DNA from: Rubrivivax gelatinosus
GTDB lineage: Bacteria; Pseudomonadota; Gammaproteobacteria; Burkholderiales; Burkholderiaceae_C
Direction: 5' to 3'
NCBI RefSeq assembly: GCF_004340905.1
Contig: NZ_SLXD01000014.1
Location: 124,001-188,000, forward strand
DNA: 64,000 nt
Part shown: piece by piece, positions 9,168 through 19,612 of the stretch
Position numbering within the stretch: position 1 is the first letter of the stretch
Layout: every line of letters starts with the position of its first letter
The notes under the pieces: generated by a model
Told to the model about the DNA's origin: nothing
What the model saw: the letters and a program-made list of their open reading frames with translations, nothing else
The model's database searches: none
Position numbers and translations under genes: made by a program

Positions 9168-10091
9168 TCAATCGGCGATCGTGTCGGCACCCACCGCCGA
9201 GGACGGCTTCGGGGCCGTGCCCTTCAGGTTGAGCCAGGCGCTCCCGGCGCCGCAGGCGGCGATGACGGCCATGCCGACCCAGGCCCAGCCGTCTGGCAGG
9301 TGGCGAAACAGCAGCCAGCCGAACAAGGCCGCCGCGCCGATCTGCGTGTAGACGAAAGGCATCAGCGTCGAGGTCGGCGCCATGCCCATCGCCAGGATCA
9401 GCATCAGGTGGCCGCCGGTGCCCAGCAGCCCGATCAGCGCCATCCAGCCCCACTGCGCCGGCGTGGCCGCGTTCAGCGCGCCGACGGCGTCCACCGGGCC
9501 GGCGAGCAGGACGGGCAGCAGGATCACGGTGCCGGTGAACCCGGTCCAGAAATGCGTGGTGTAGGGGTTCTCCAGCGCCGCCATGCGGCTCGTCAGCACC
9601 TGGAACGAGGCATAGGTCAGCGCGCCGCCGAGCGGGAACAGCACGGCCCAGCCGAAGACGCCGCTGCCGGGGCGGATGACGATCAGGGCGCCGGCAAAGG
9701 CGCCGACCACCAGCAGCCATCGCAGCCGCGAGACGCGCTCGCCGAGGAACCAGCCGGCCATCAGCGTCACCAGCACCGGCGTCAGCATGTTGATCGCCGT
9801 GAACTCGGGCACCGGCATGTGCTGCACGCCGAAGAAGCTGAAGCCGCTGGTGGCCAGCAGCAGCGCGCCGCGCAGCGCCTGGAAACGCGGGTGCGCGCTG
9901 CGGAAACCGTGTTTCGGGTCGACGGCCAGCCAGGCCGTCATCGCCAGCGCCTGGAAGGCGTAGCGCACGCTCAGGATCACCAGCACCGGCAGTGCCGCGC
10001 CCAGCCAGCGCACGCTGTTGTCCAGGGCCGCGAAGCACGCGGCCATCGCCAGCACCAGCGCGATGCCCAGCCCGGGGCGGCGCCGGGTCAT
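9168..10091 (-). CDS. EamA/DMT-family transporter
   Basis: The 307-residue inner-membrane protein shows about ten hydrophobic helices in two repeats, the EamA layout of the drug/metabolite transporter superfamily. Typical elements are FFGVQHMPVPEFTAINML in repeat 1 and GTGGHLMLILAMGMAP followed by PFVYTQIGAAALFGWL in repeat 2. Members export small metabolites or amino acids; the substrate here is unknown. The gene stops 76 bases before the LytS-type kinase start on the same strand, so co-transcription is possible but not required. Confidence 0.88.
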   Translation of the reverse strand: MTRRRPGLGIALVLAMAACFAALDNSVRWLGAALPVLVILSVRYAFQALAMTAWLAVDPKHGFRSAHPRFQALRGALLLATSGFSFFGVQHMPVPEFTAINMLTPVLVTLMAGWFLGERVSRLRWLLVVGAFAGALIVIRPGSGVFGWAVLFPLGGALTYASFQVLTSRMAALENPYTTHFWTGFTGTVILLPVLLAGPVDAVGALNAATPAQWGWMALIGLLGTGGHLMLILAMGMAPTSTLMPFVYTQIGAAALFGWLLFRHLPDGWAWVGMAVIAACGAGSAWLNLKGTAPKPSSAVGADTIAD

Positions 10092-10149
10092 TGGGCAGCC
10101 TTCGGCCTGCCGGCCGGTCCCGCCAGGCGGGAACGAGCCCCGGGAGGTC

Positions 10150-11007
10150 TCATGCGCGCTGGATGCGCCCGGCCAGCGCCGGCCAGACCGGCGTCAGCCG
10201 TCCGGGCAGGTCGGGCAGGGCGCCGAGGTCGACGCGGCTTTCGTCGGGCGAGTGGAAGTCGCTGCCGCGTGAGGCGAGCAGGCCGAACTCGAGCGCGGTG
10301 TCGGCGTATTGCAGCTGTTCGGCCACGGTGTGGCTGCCGGTGACGACCTCGACGGCGCGCCCGCCGTGGGCGACGAACTCGCTGAACAGCGCGTACTCGG
10401 CCGTCGGCGAGAAGCGGTAGCGTGCCGGGTGGGCGATGACGGCCACGCCGCCGGCGCCGGTGATCCAGCGCACCGCGTCGCCCAGCCCGGCCCAGTGGTG
10501 CGGCACGTGGCCGGGTTTGCCGGCGGCGAGGTAGTGGCGGAAGACCTCGTGCGTCTCGGCGAAGTAACCGGCCTCGACCAGCCAGCGTGCGAAGTGGGTG
10601 CGCGAGATCAGGTCGGGGTTGCCGACGTAGCGCAGCGCGCCCTCGAAGGCGCCGGGGATGCCGGCTGCCGCCAGCGCCTGGCCCATGCGTTCGGCGCGCT
10701 CGCGGCGCCCCGAACGGATCGCCTGCAGCCCGGCGACCAGCGCCTCGTCGGCCGGGTCGACGCCCAGGCCGACGACGTGCACCGACTCGCCGGCAAAGGT
10801 CACCGAGATCTCGCAGCCGGCGAGGAAGTCCAGGCCCAGGTCCAGCGCCGCCTCGCGGGCGCGGGCGACGCCGCCCAGTTCGTCGTGGTCGGTCAGCGCC
10901 CAGAGCTCGACGCCTCGTGCGTGGGCGCGTTCGGCCAGGGCTTCGGGGCTCAGCGTGCCGTCGGAGACGTCGGAATGCGAGTGGAGGTCGGCGTTGATCA
11001 GGTGCAC
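10150..11007 (-). CDS. PHP-domain phosphoesterase, nucleoside 3',5'-bisphosphate phosphatase type (YciV/RNase AM)
   Basis: The 285-residue protein starts with the PHP metal-binding motif ADLHSHSDVSDG (H9, H11), then LTDHDEL (D40-H41-D42), and has later conserved His/Asp residues in VIAHPARY and RGSDFHSP. This matches the TrpH/YciV family, whose E. coli member hydrolyses 3',5'-nucleoside bisphosphates and trims RNA 5' ends (RNase AM). The enzyme is predicted cytosolic with a trinuclear metal site. The start is GTG at 11007. It lies 31 bases downstream of lolD on the same strand. Confidence 0.88.
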   Translation of the reverse strand: MHLINADLHSHSDVSDGTLSPEALAERAHARGVELWALTDHDELGGVARAREAALDLGLDFLAGCEISVTFAGESVHVVGLGVDPADEALVAGLQAIRSGRRERAERMGQALAAAGIPGAFEGALRYVGNPDLISRTHFARWLVEAGYFAETHEVFRHYLAAGKPGHVPHHWAGLGDAVRWITGAGGVAVIAHPARYRFSPTAEYALFSEFVAHGGRAVEVVTGSHTVAEQLQYADTALEFGLLASRGSDFHSPDESRVDLGALPDLPGRLTPVWPALAGRIQRA

Positions 11008-11038
11008 CGCCCGGGATTCTAGGAAGCCGGGCGCGTGT

Positions 11039-11705
<667 letters not shown>

Positions 11706-11713
<8 letters not shown>

Positions 11714-12962
11714 AACGCAGCGCCTCGGCCGGGTTCACGCGGCTGGCGCGCCAGCTCGGGTACAGCGTGGCGACGAAGGCCAGCAGCAGCGAGACGACGG
11801 CGATCGGCACGATGTCGGCCATCATCGGCTCGCTGGGCATGCGGCTGATGACGTAGATGCTGCCGGGCAGGAAGGCCACGCCCAGCAGCCGCTCCAGCGC
11901 CGGCACGATGACGTCGATGTTGAAGGCCACCAGCAGGCCCAGCGCAATGCCGCCGAAGGTGCCGATGATCCCGGCCGTCGCGCCCTGGACGATGAAGATG
12001 CCCATGATCGAGCGCGGGCTGGCGCCCAGCGTGCGCAGGATGGCGATGTCGGCGCGTTTGTCGGTCACCGTCATCACCAGCGTCGACACGAGGTTGAAGG
12101 CGGCGACGGCGACGATCAGCGTCAGGATGATGGCCATCATGCGTTTCTCGACCTGCACCGCGTCGAACCAGTTGCGGTTGGTCTGCGTCCAGTCGCGCAC
12201 GACGACCGCCGGGCCCAGCGCGCGGGCGAGTTCGTCGCCGACACGGCGCGCCTGGTGCACGTCGGCCAGCTTCAGCTGCACGCCGGTCGGCCCGCCGGTC
12301 TGGAACAGGCGCGCGGCGTCGTCCAGCGCGATCAGCACCAGGGCGCTGTCGTACTCGTAGTGCCCGGCCTCGAAGGTGCCGCTGACGGTGAACTGCTTGA
12401 GCCGCGGCACCACGCCGGCCGGCGTGAACTGGCCGCCCGGCGCGGCGATCGTGATCGTGTCGCCGACGCGCACGCCCAGCAGCCGCGCGAGTTCGGCGCC
12501 GATGACGGCGTTCCACTGGCCGGGCTGCAGCGCCGCCAGTTCGCGGTCGCGCAGGCGCTGGGCCAGCTCGGTGATGCCGGCTTCGGCCGCCGGATCGATG
12601 CCGCGCACGACCGCGCCGCGCAGCACGTCGCCGCGGCCGACCAGGGTCTGCGCCGCGACGAAGGGTGCCGCGCCGACGACCTGCGGGTTCTGGCGCGCCG
12701 CCGCCGCCGTGGCCTGCCAGTCGGGCAGGGCGGCGCCGCCGGCGTCGTGGATCTCGACGGCCGAGATCACGCTCAGCATGCGGTCGCGCACTTCCTTCTG
12801 GAAACCGTTCATCACGCTGAGCACGATGATCAGCGCGGCCACGCCGAGCGTGATGCCGAGCACCGAGATCGCGGAGATGAACGAGATGAAGCCGTTGCGT
12901 CGGCCGGCCCGTCCGGCGCGCGTGTAGCGCCAGCCGACGTGCCACTCGTAAGGCAGGTTCAT
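11706..12962 (-). CDS. lolC: lipoprotein-releasing ABC transporter permease LolC/LolE
   Basis: The 418-residue permease has the LolC/E layout. A first transmembrane helix follows WRYTRAGRAGRRNGFISF, then comes a large periplasmic domain, then three C-terminal helices (ILTLIVAVAAFNLVSTLVM, GIIGTFGGIALGLLVAFNI and the helix before SWRASRVNPAEALRYE). That C-terminal sequence is diagnostic. Only one permease gene is present next to lolD, as is common in betaproteobacteria where a single LolC/E (LolF-like) protein may form a homodimer. The gene is divergent from the hypothetical gene at 13015 across 52 bases. Confidence 0.92.
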
Positions 12963-13014
12963 GGGGCGGCGATGCTAACCCGGCGGCACCGTCCCCCTCG
13001 GGCGGCGCCGGATA

Positions 13015-13950
13015 ATGCGCGCCGTGCACCTGATCGTTCCCTTCGCGGCGCCGCTGTCGGACGCCGGACGCGCCGCGCTGCGCAGCCTGGAGCTGCCGCG
13101 CCTGCGTGAACTGCTCGCCCGCCTGCCGGCGCGCGTGCACGACGACGGCGTCGAGACCAGCTTCAGCCCGCCGCACGAACGTGCGCTGGCGCTCGCGCTC
13201 GGCTTCGCCGGCGGCGACGGCCAGCTGCCCTGGGCCGCCTGGCATGCCGCGCAGGACGGCGCCACCGACCTCGGCGACCTCGCCTGGGGCGAGCTGACGC
13301 CGGCGCACTGGCACCTGGGCACCGAGCAGATCAGCTTCCTGGACCCGGCCGGGCTGATGCTCGACGAGACCGCGTCGCGGGCCTTCTTCGAGGCCGTGGC
13401 GCCGCTGTTCACCAGCGAAGGCTGCCTGCTGCGCTGGGGCGCGCCGCTGCGCTGGTACCTCGCGCACGAGAGCCTGGCCGAGCTGCGCACCGCGTCGCCC
13501 GACCGTGTCATCGGCCGCCACGTCGACCCCTGGCTGACCGAACAACCCGAGGTGCGCCTGGTGCGCCGGCTGCAGAACGAGGTGCAGATGCTGCTGTACA
13601 CGCACCCGCTGAACGAGGAGCGCGAGGCGCGCGGCCTGCCCGCCGTCAACTCCTTCTGGCTCAGCGGCTGCGGCTCGGCGCAGCCGGTGCGCGGGCGGGT
13701 GCCGAGCGTCGATGCGCGCCTGTGCTCGCCGGCGCTCAACGAGGACTGGGCCGGCTGGTGCCGCGCCTGGCAGACGCTGGACGCCGGCCCGGTCGCCGAG
13801 CTGCTGGCGGCGCGCGCGCGCGGCCAGGCCGTCAAGCTGACGCTGTGCGGCGAACGTTCGTCGGTGGCCTGCGAAGCCGGCGGCGCCTGGCAGTCGCTGC
13901 GCGCCCGGCTGGCGCGCCCGGCGCCGCACGAGCTTCTGGAGACCCTGTGA
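13015..13950 (+). CDS. conserved hypothetical protein upstream of recJ
   Basis: The 311-residue soluble protein has no signal peptide or membrane segment. It contains WGELTPAHWHLGTEQISF, FTSEGCLLRWGAPLRWYL and a C-terminal half with NEVQMLLYTHPLNEERE and VNSFWLSGCGSAQP. Similar proteins precede recJ in other Burkholderiales and are sometimes labelled phosphoglycerate-mutase-like, but I see no mutase active-site motif that would support that name. Its stop overlaps the GTG of recJ by four bases, so the two proteins are probably made together. Function unknown. Confidence 0.8.
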   Translation: MRAVHLIVPFAAPLSDAGRAALRSLELPRLRELLARLPARVHDDGVETSFSPPHERALALALGFAGGDGQLPWAAWHAAQDGATDLGDLAWGELTPAHWHLGTEQISFLDPAGLMLDETASRAFFEAVAPLFTSEGCLLRWGAPLRWYLAHESLAELRTASPDRVIGRHVDPWLTEQPEVRLVRRLQNEVQMLLYTHPLNEEREARGLPAVNSFWLSGCGSAQPVRGRVPSVDARLCSPALNEDWAGWCRAWQTLDAGPVAELLAARARGQAVKLTLCGERSSVACEAGGAWQSLRARLARPAPHELLETL

Positions 13951-15656
13951 TCCTGCAATCCCGCGACGTGCCGCCGCGTGCGGCCTTCGCGCTCGAACAG
14001 GGCGGCGTGCACCCGCTGCTGGCGCGGCTGCTGGCCGCCCGCGGCGTGCGCGCCGCCGACGAGCTCGACACCCATCCTTCGCGGCTGCTGCGCCCCGACG
14101 CGCTGCGCGGCGCCGGCGAGGCCGGCCGGCTGCTGGCCGACACCCTCGCCGGCGGCGGCCGCATCTGCGTCGTCGCCGACTACGACTGCGACGGCGCCAC
14201 CGCCTGCGCCGTCGCGCTGCGCGGCCTGGCGATGCTGGGCGCGCGCCGCGAACACCTGCACTACGTCGTGCCCGACCGCGCGGTGCACGGCTACGGGCTG
14301 ACGCCGGCGATCGTCGAACTCGCGCGCGAGAAGCGCCCGGACCTGCTGGTCACCGTCGACAACGGCATCGCCAGCCTCGAAGGTGTCGCGCATGCCCGTT
14401 CGCTGGGCCTGGCGGTGCTGGTCACCGACCACCACCTGCCGGCGATGGACGCCTCGGGCATCGTGCTGCCGGCGGCCGACGTCATCGTCAACCCGAACCA
14501 GCCCGGCTGCGGCTTCGACAGCAAGGCGCTGGCCGGCGTCGGCGTCGTCTTCTACGTGCTGCTGGCCGCGCGCGCCGAGCTGCGTGCGCGCGGGCGCTTC
14601 GACGCCGCTTCGCAGCCGCGGCTGGAGTCGCTGCTGGACCTGGTGGCGCTGGGCACGGTCGCCGACGTCGTGCGCCTGGACGCCAACAACCGCCGCCTCG
14701 TCGGCCTGGGCCTGGCGCGGGTGCGCGCCGGGCGCATGCAGCCGGGCGTGGCGGCGCTGTTCGCCGTCGCGCGCCGGGCGCCGGAACGCGCGGCGGCCTT
14801 CGACTTCGGCTTCGCGCTCGGGCCGCGCATCAACGCCGCCGGGCGTCTGGCCGACATGACGCTGGGCATCGAGTGCCTGCTGACCGACGACCCCATGCGC
14901 GCCGCCGAGCTGGCGGCGCAGCTCGACGCCATCAACCGCGAGCGCCGCGAGGTCGAAGCCGGCATGCGCGAGGCCGCCGAAGCCACCGTCGAGCGCTACG
15001 GCAGCGCCGACACGCCGCCGGCCGTCGCGCTCTTCGACCCCGGCTTCCACGAAGGCGTGGTCGGCATCGTCGCCGGCCGGCTCAAGGACCGGCTGCACCG
15101 CCCGACCTTCGCCTTCGCCTGCGGCGCCGACGGCGCGCTGAAGGGCTCGGGGCGCTCGATCCCGGGTTTCCACCTGCGCGACGCGCTGGACCTCGTCGCC
15201 AAGCGCCACCCGGGGCTGCTGCTGCGTTTCGGGGGCCACGCGATGGCCGCCGGCTGCACGCTGGCCGCCGGCGGTTTCGAGACCTTCGAGCTGGCGTTGC
15301 GCACCGTCGCCGGCGAATGGCTGGACGCGGCGACGCTGGAGCGCCGGCTGGCCGTCGACGGCCCGCTGGAGCCGCAGTGGTTCGACACGAAGACGGTGGC
15401 GCTGCTCGAGGCCCAGGTCTGGGGCCAGGGTTTCGAGGCGCCGGTGTTCTGCGACGAGGTGCAGGTGGTGCAGCAGCGCCTGGTCGGCGAGAAGCACACC
15501 AAACTCCGCCTGCGCCACGGCAGCACGCTGCGCGACGCGATCTGGTTCGGCCACGCCGAGCCGCTGCCCGATCGGCTGCGCCTGGCCTACCGCCTGTCGC
15601 TGGACGAGTGGAACGGCCAGCAGCGCGTGCAGATGGTGGTCGAGGCAGCGGCCTGA
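13947..15656 (+). CDS. recJ: single-stranded-DNA-specific 5'-3' exonuclease RecJ
   Basis: The 569-residue protein is close to the usual RecJ length (~577). DHH-family motifs are intact: ADYDCDG (77-83), VTVDNG (135-140) and TDHH (160-163). Further on, ALGPRINAAGRL and a DHHA1 region with GSGRSIPGFHL and RFGGHAMAAGCTL bind ssDNA. RecJ degrades single-stranded DNA 5' to 3' in RecFOR recombination, mismatch repair and base-excision repair. The start is GTG at 13947 within the stop of the previous gene (GTGA). The very long minus-strand frame over this gene is a composition shadow. Confidence 0.95.
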   Translation: MILQSRDVPPRAAFALEQGGVHPLLARLLAARGVRAADELDTHPSRLLRPDALRGAGEAGRLLADTLAGGGRICVVADYDCDGATACAVALRGLAMLGARREHLHYVVPDRAVHGYGLTPAIVELAREKRPDLLVTVDNGIASLEGVAHARSLGLAVLVTDHHLPAMDASGIVLPAADVIVNPNQPGCGFDSKALAGVGVVFYVLLAARAELRARGRFDAASQPRLESLLDLVALGTVADVVRLDANNRRLVGLGLARVRAGRMQPGVAALFAVARRAPERAAAFDFGFALGPRINAAGRLADMTLGIECLLTDDPMRAAELAAQLDAINRERREVEAGMREAAEATVERYGSADTPPAVALFDPGFHEGVVGIVAGRLKDRLHRPTFAFACGADGALKGSGRSIPGFHLRDALDLVAKRHPGLLLRFGGHAMAAGCTLAAGGFETFELALRTVAGEWLDAATLERRLAVDGPLEPQWFDTKTVALLEAQVWGQGFEAPVFCDEVQVVQQRLVGEKHTKLRLRHGSTLRDAIWFGHAEPLPDRLRLAYRLSLDEWNGQQRVQMVVEAAA

Positions 15657-15705
15657 GAGGCCCCTCCGGCCCAGGGTTGCCGCCTCCCGCGGCAGCATCC
15701 GGCGG

Positions 15706-16785
15706 ATGAAGAAGCTCGCCCTGTGCGCCGTTCTCGCCGCCTTCGTCCTGCCCGTGTCCGCCGCCGAGGCGCTGCGCCCGGTGGTCGTCGCGCGCGGGCT
15801 GGACAACCCTTGGGCGCTGGCCTTCCTGCCCGACGGCCGGGCGCTGGTCACCGAGAAGGTCGGCCGGCTGCGTGTGTTGCGCAGCGACGGCACGCTGTCG
15901 GCTGCGCTGGCCGGGCTGCCGGCGGTCGACGTGCGCGGACAGTGCGGGCTGCTCGACGTCGCCGTCGACCCGGAGTTCGAGCGCAACGGGCTGGTGTTCT
16001 GGACCTATGCCGCACCCGCGGACGGCGGTAACGCCACCGCGCTGGCACGCGGCAAGCTCGCTGGCGAACGCCTCACCGAGGTGCGCACGATCTTCGTCCA
16101 GCAGCCGGCGGTGGACAGCCGCGCCCACTGCGGCTCGCGCATCGTCTTCCTGCGCGACGGCACGCTCGTCGTCGGCCTGGGCGACCGCTTCTCGCGCCGC
16201 GACGACGCCCAGCAGCCGGGCAACCACCTCGGCAAGTTCGTGCGGCTGGACCGCGAGGGTCGGGCGCCGGCCGACAACCCGCGCCGCGCCGGCTGGGCGC
16301 CCGAGCTCTGGAGCCTGGGCCACCGCAACGTGCAGGGCGCGGCGCTGCACCCGGCGACCGGCGAGCTCTGGGCCAGCGAACACGGGCCCCAGGGCGGCGA
16401 CGAGGTCAACGTCGTCGAGGGCGGGCGCAACTACGGCTGGCCGCTGCTGACCTACGGCCGCAACTACGGTCTCGGCACGCGCATCGGCGAGGAAGGCCCG
16501 AAGCCCGGTTTCGAGCCGCCGCTGAAGGTCTGGGTGCCGTCGATCGCGCCCAGCGGCATGGCCTTCGTGACCTCCGATCGTTACCCCGGCTGGCGCGGCA
16601 GCCTGGTGCTGGGCGCGCTGCGCGGCGAAGCCCTGGTGCGGCTGACGCTGGACGGGCGGCGCGTCGTCGACGAGCAGCGCCTGCCGATGGGCCAGCGCAT
16701 CCGTGACCTGCGCCAGGGCCCCGACGGCTGGCTCTACCTGCTGACCGACGGCCAGGACGGCGAACTCTGGCGCCTGGAACGCTGA
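15706..16785 (+). CDS. PQQ-dependent sugar dehydrogenase (YliI/Asd type)
   Basis: The 359-residue exported protein has a signal peptide ending near PVSAAEA (residue ~20). It then has the six-bladed propeller pattern of soluble aldose sugar dehydrogenases: GLDNPWALAFLPDGRALV, GQCGLLDVAVDPEFERN, WSLGHRNVQGAALHP, WASEHGPQGGDEVN and NYGWPLLTYG. Family members use pyrroloquinoline quinone and calcium to oxidise aldoses in the periplasm. No PQQ biosynthesis gene is visible nearby. It begins 49 bases after recJ and may read through from it. Confidence 0.9.
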   Translation: MKKLALCAVLAAFVLPVSAAEALRPVVVARGLDNPWALAFLPDGRALVTEKVGRLRVLRSDGTLSAALAGLPAVDVRGQCGLLDVAVDPEFERNGLVFWTYAAPADGGNATALARGKLAGERLTEVRTIFVQQPAVDSRAHCGSRIVFLRDGTLVVGLGDRFSRRDDAQQPGNHLGKFVRLDREGRAPADNPRRAGWAPELWSLGHRNVQGAALHPATGELWASEHGPQGGDEVNVVEGGRNYGWPLLTYGRNYGLGTRIGEEGPKPGFEPPLKVWVPSIAPSGMAFVTSDRYPGWRGSLVLGALRGEALVRLTLDGRRVVDEQRLPMGQRIRDLRQGPDGWLYLLTDGQDGELWRLER

Positions 16786-16852
16786 CGCTGCAGGGGATTG
16801 CGCCCCGTGGTGCGCCGCGAACAATGACTTCCTTCTTCGGAAGGAGGCGACG

Positions 16853-17623
16853 ATGCCGGCAACGCTGCGCGACATGCCCGACGAGGGGCTGGAACTGGTC
16901 AAGAGTTTCGAAGGCATCCCCGACGGCGACCCCCGCACGGTCAAGGTCGACGCCTATCTCGACCCGGTCGGCATCTGGACCATCGGCTGGGGCCATGCGA
17001 TCGCCGACCACGCCGGCCGCTGGCTGCGCGGGCCGGCGGCGGCGGACCAGGCGCGCGCCGCCTACCCGGGCGGCATCACGCGCGAGCAGGCCGAGACGCT
17101 GCTGCGCGCCGACCTGCTCGATGCCTGCCGCGACGTGCAGCGCCTGGTGACGCTGCCGCTGTCGGACGCGCAGTTCGGCGCCCTCGTCAGCTTCGTCTTC
17201 AACCTCGGCGCCGGCAGCCTGATGAAGTCCACGCTGCTGAAGAAGCTCAATGCCGGCGACGCCGCCGGCGCTGCCGACCAGTTCCTGGTCTGGGACAAGG
17301 CGCGTGTGGACGGCGTGCTCAAGCCGCTGCCGGGGCTGACGCGGCGGCGCTGCGCCGAGCGGGCGCTGTTCCTGGGCGAGAACTGGCGTGCCGCCGGCGG
17401 GGTGCGCACGGTGCGCGGCGCGGTGGTGCTGCCGCTGCCCGCGCGCTCGATCGCGCGCCGTGTCGAGCGCGAGCAGGAGGCCGCCAACGCCGCGCCGCGC
17501 CAGCGCGCCGCACGCGGCGCGGTGCTGGCCACGCAGGATCCGCTGGGCCTTCAGCTGCCGGCCAAGCCGCGGCGCGCCACCGCCAAGCGGGCAAAAAAAC
17601 GCTCCGAGCCGACGCCTGCCTGA
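16853..17623 (+). CDS. GH24 phage-type lysozyme
   Basis: The 256-residue protein has the T4-lysozyme-like catalytic glutamate E20 in VKSFEG. Further motifs are AYLDPVGIWTIGWGH, NLGAGSLMKSTLLKKLN and LPGLTRRRCAERALFL. GH24 enzymes cleave the glycan of peptidoglycan. There is no signal peptide and no prophage gene nearby, so this may be a domesticated or stand-alone endolysin. The C-terminal ~75 residues form a basic, Ala/Arg-rich tail ending AKRAKKRSEPTPA, beyond the usual ~165-residue domain. A strong AAGGAGG site precedes the ATG. Confidence 0.88.
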   Translation: MPATLRDMPDEGLELVKSFEGIPDGDPRTVKVDAYLDPVGIWTIGWGHAIADHAGRWLRGPAAADQARAAYPGGITREQAETLLRADLLDACRDVQRLVTLPLSDAQFGALVSFVFNLGAGSLMKSTLLKKLNAGDAAGAADQFLVWDKARVDGVLKPLPGLTRRRCAERALFLGENWRAAGGVRTVRGAVVLPLPARSIARRVEREQEAANAAPRQRAARGAVLATQDPLGLQLPAKPRRATAKRAKKRSEPTPA

Positions 17624-17638
17624 ACCGGGCCGGGCGCG

Positions 17639-18670
17639 TCAGGCGACGCGCCCGAACCACCACAGCGACAGCGCCGACGCCGCCAGCGCCAGCAGCGCGC
17701 CCAGCCCTGCGAACAGCGCCGTGATCTCGGTCTCCTTGCGCTCGACGACCATGCGCGAGCCCAGGCGCTGGTAGACCTTCTTCAGGTCCTCGGCGGTGCC
17801 GGCGTAGAAGTACTCGCCCATCGTCATCTGCGCGATCTGCCGCAGCGTGTCCTCGTCCAGGCGCACGCGCATCGACCAGCCCTCGAAGCCGATGATCTCG
17901 CCCTGCGTCGTGCCGATGCCCACGGTGTAGACGCGGATGCCGCGGTCTGCGGCCATCTTCGCGGCGTCCACGGGGTCGGGGCCGGTGGTGCGCTGGCCGT
18001 CGGTCAGCAGGATCATCGCCGCCGAGCCGTAGGAGCCCACCGGCACCGGCGTGAACTCGGCCTTCTTCTCCGGGTCGCCGAGCATGCGCGGCATCGTGCG
18101 CTGGCCGGTGATCTGCTGGATGTCGATGCCGGCGTCGGGGAAGATCGTCGCCAGCGACAGCACGATGCCGCTGCCGATCGCGGTGCCGCGCTGGAGCTGG
18201 AAGCGGTCGATCGCGGCGAAGACGTCGTCGCGGCTGGTCGTCGGCGCCTGCACGACGGCGGCGGTGCCGGCAAAGGACACCACGCCGACGCGCACCTCGC
18301 GCGGCAGCGACTCGACGAAGGCCCGCGCCGCCTCCTGCGCTGCGACCAGCCGGTTGGGCTTGACGTCCTCGGCGCGCATGCTGCCCGAGACGTCCATCGC
18401 CAGGATGATCGTGCGCTCGGCCATCGGCAGCGTCAGCGTCGCGGTGGGCCGTGCCAGCGCCAGCAGCAGCGCGGCCAGCGCCAGCGCCATCAGCGCCGGC
18501 GGCACATGGCGGCGCCAGCCCGGGCCTTTGCCGAGCGCCTGCTTGACGATCGCGACGCTGGCCAGGCGCACCGTCGCGCGCCGGCGCCGGCGCAGGATCC
18601 ACAGGTACAGCAGCACCAGCACCGGCAGGAGGGCCAGCGCCGGCAGCATCTGCGGCCACAAAAAGCTCAT
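17639..18670 (-). CDS. VWA-domain membrane protein, BatA-like
   Basis: The 343-residue protein has N-terminal helices at about residues 7-25 and 58-76, a von Willebrand A domain with MIDAS motif DVSGSM (93-98) and ILLTDG, and a C-terminal membrane helix (ALFAGLGALLALAASALSLWW). This is the BatA/Aerotolerance-type arrangement, in which the VWA domain faces the periplasm and works with a MoxR ATPase. Its ATG overlaps the DUF58 stop (ATGA). No BatB, BatD or BatE gene follows, so the operon is a short version. Confidence 0.88.
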   Translation of the reverse strand: MSFLWPQMLPALALLPVLVLLYLWILRRRRRATVRLASVAIVKQALGKGPGWRRHVPPALMALALAALLLALARPTATLTLPMAERTIILAMDVSGSMRAEDVKPNRLVAAQEAARAFVESLPREVRVGVVSFAGTAAVVQAPTTSRDDVFAAIDRFQLQRGTAIGSGIVLSLATIFPDAGIDIQQITGQRTMPRMLGDPEKKAEFTPVPVGSYGSAAMILLTDGQRTTGPDPVDAAKMAADRGIRVYTVGIGTTQGEIIGFEGWSMRVRLDEDTLRQIAQMTMGEYFYAGTAEDLKKVYQRLGSRMVVERKETEITALFAGLGALLALAASALSLWWFGRVA

Positions 18671-19612
18671 CCCCCGGCCTCCAACGGTTCGGCTCGCTGG
18701 CGCAGGTGCGCCGGCAGCCGCGGTGAGGCCTTCAGCCGCGCGCGCTGGCGGCGCAGGTCGGCAAAACGCAGCAGCGCGTCGAGCAGGTCCTCGTCGGTGG
18801 CCAGTTCCAGCACGTCGGCGCCGGACTCGAACAGCGCCGCGAGCAGGGCTTCTTCCTGCTCGGCGGCCAGTGCGTCGTGGCGGGCGCGGAAGTCCGGGTC
18901 GGCGGCGTCGACGAGCAGCTGCTCGCCGGTTTCGGCGTCCTCGACGGTGACCAGGCCGACGTCGGGCAGCGCCATCTCGGCCGGATCGAGCACGCGCACC
19001 GCGACGACCTCGTGGCGGCGCGCCAGCCGGCCCAGCGCCGGCCCCCAGCCGGGCGTGCTGATGAAGTCGGAGACGACGAAGACCATCGAGCGCCGGCGCA
19101 GGATGCCGCCCGCGGTGTCCAGCAGCTCGGCCAGCGTCGTCGGCGAATTGCCGGGCACCGGTTTGTCGGGTGCCTGCATGCGGCGCAGCAGCTCCAGCAC
19201 GTGGCGCCGCGTGGCCGACGGCGGCAGCACGTGTTCGACCTTGCGGCCGTAGAGCACCGCGCCGACGCGGTTGCCGTGGCGCGTGAAGACGCGCGCCAGC
19301 GCGCCGACAAAAGCCTGCGAGACCTCGCGCTTGGTGCACGCGCCGGAGCCGAAGTCGACGCTGGGAGACAGGTCCAGCAGGAACCAGGCCGTCAGGTCGC
19401 GGTCCTCGACGAACTGGCGCACGTAAGGCTGCTGCAGCCGCGCGGTGACGTTCCAGTCGATGTGGCGCACGTCGTCGAAGAGCTGGTATTCACGCAGGTC
19501 GGCGAGGTCGACGCCAGCGCCGCGCAGCAGCGTTCGCCAGTCGCCCTGCAGCACGCCGTCGAGGCGGCGCAGCACCGTCCACTCCAGCCGGCGCAGCAGG
19601 TGCTCGGCCGAC

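Noticed and set aside
13015..13950. Cofactor-independent phosphoglycerate mutase
   Set aside because: No metal-binding or catalytic serine motif of that family can be seen, and the length is too short.
12975..15986. 1003-residue minus-strand open frame over recJ
   Set aside because: It is antisense to well-conserved recJ codons, its translation is Arg/Ala/Gly/Gln-rich without motifs, and long antisense frames are expected at ~70% G+C.
16853..17623. Prophage
   Set aside because: Only one phage-like gene; flanking genes are ordinary chromosomal genes without integrase, capsid or holin.
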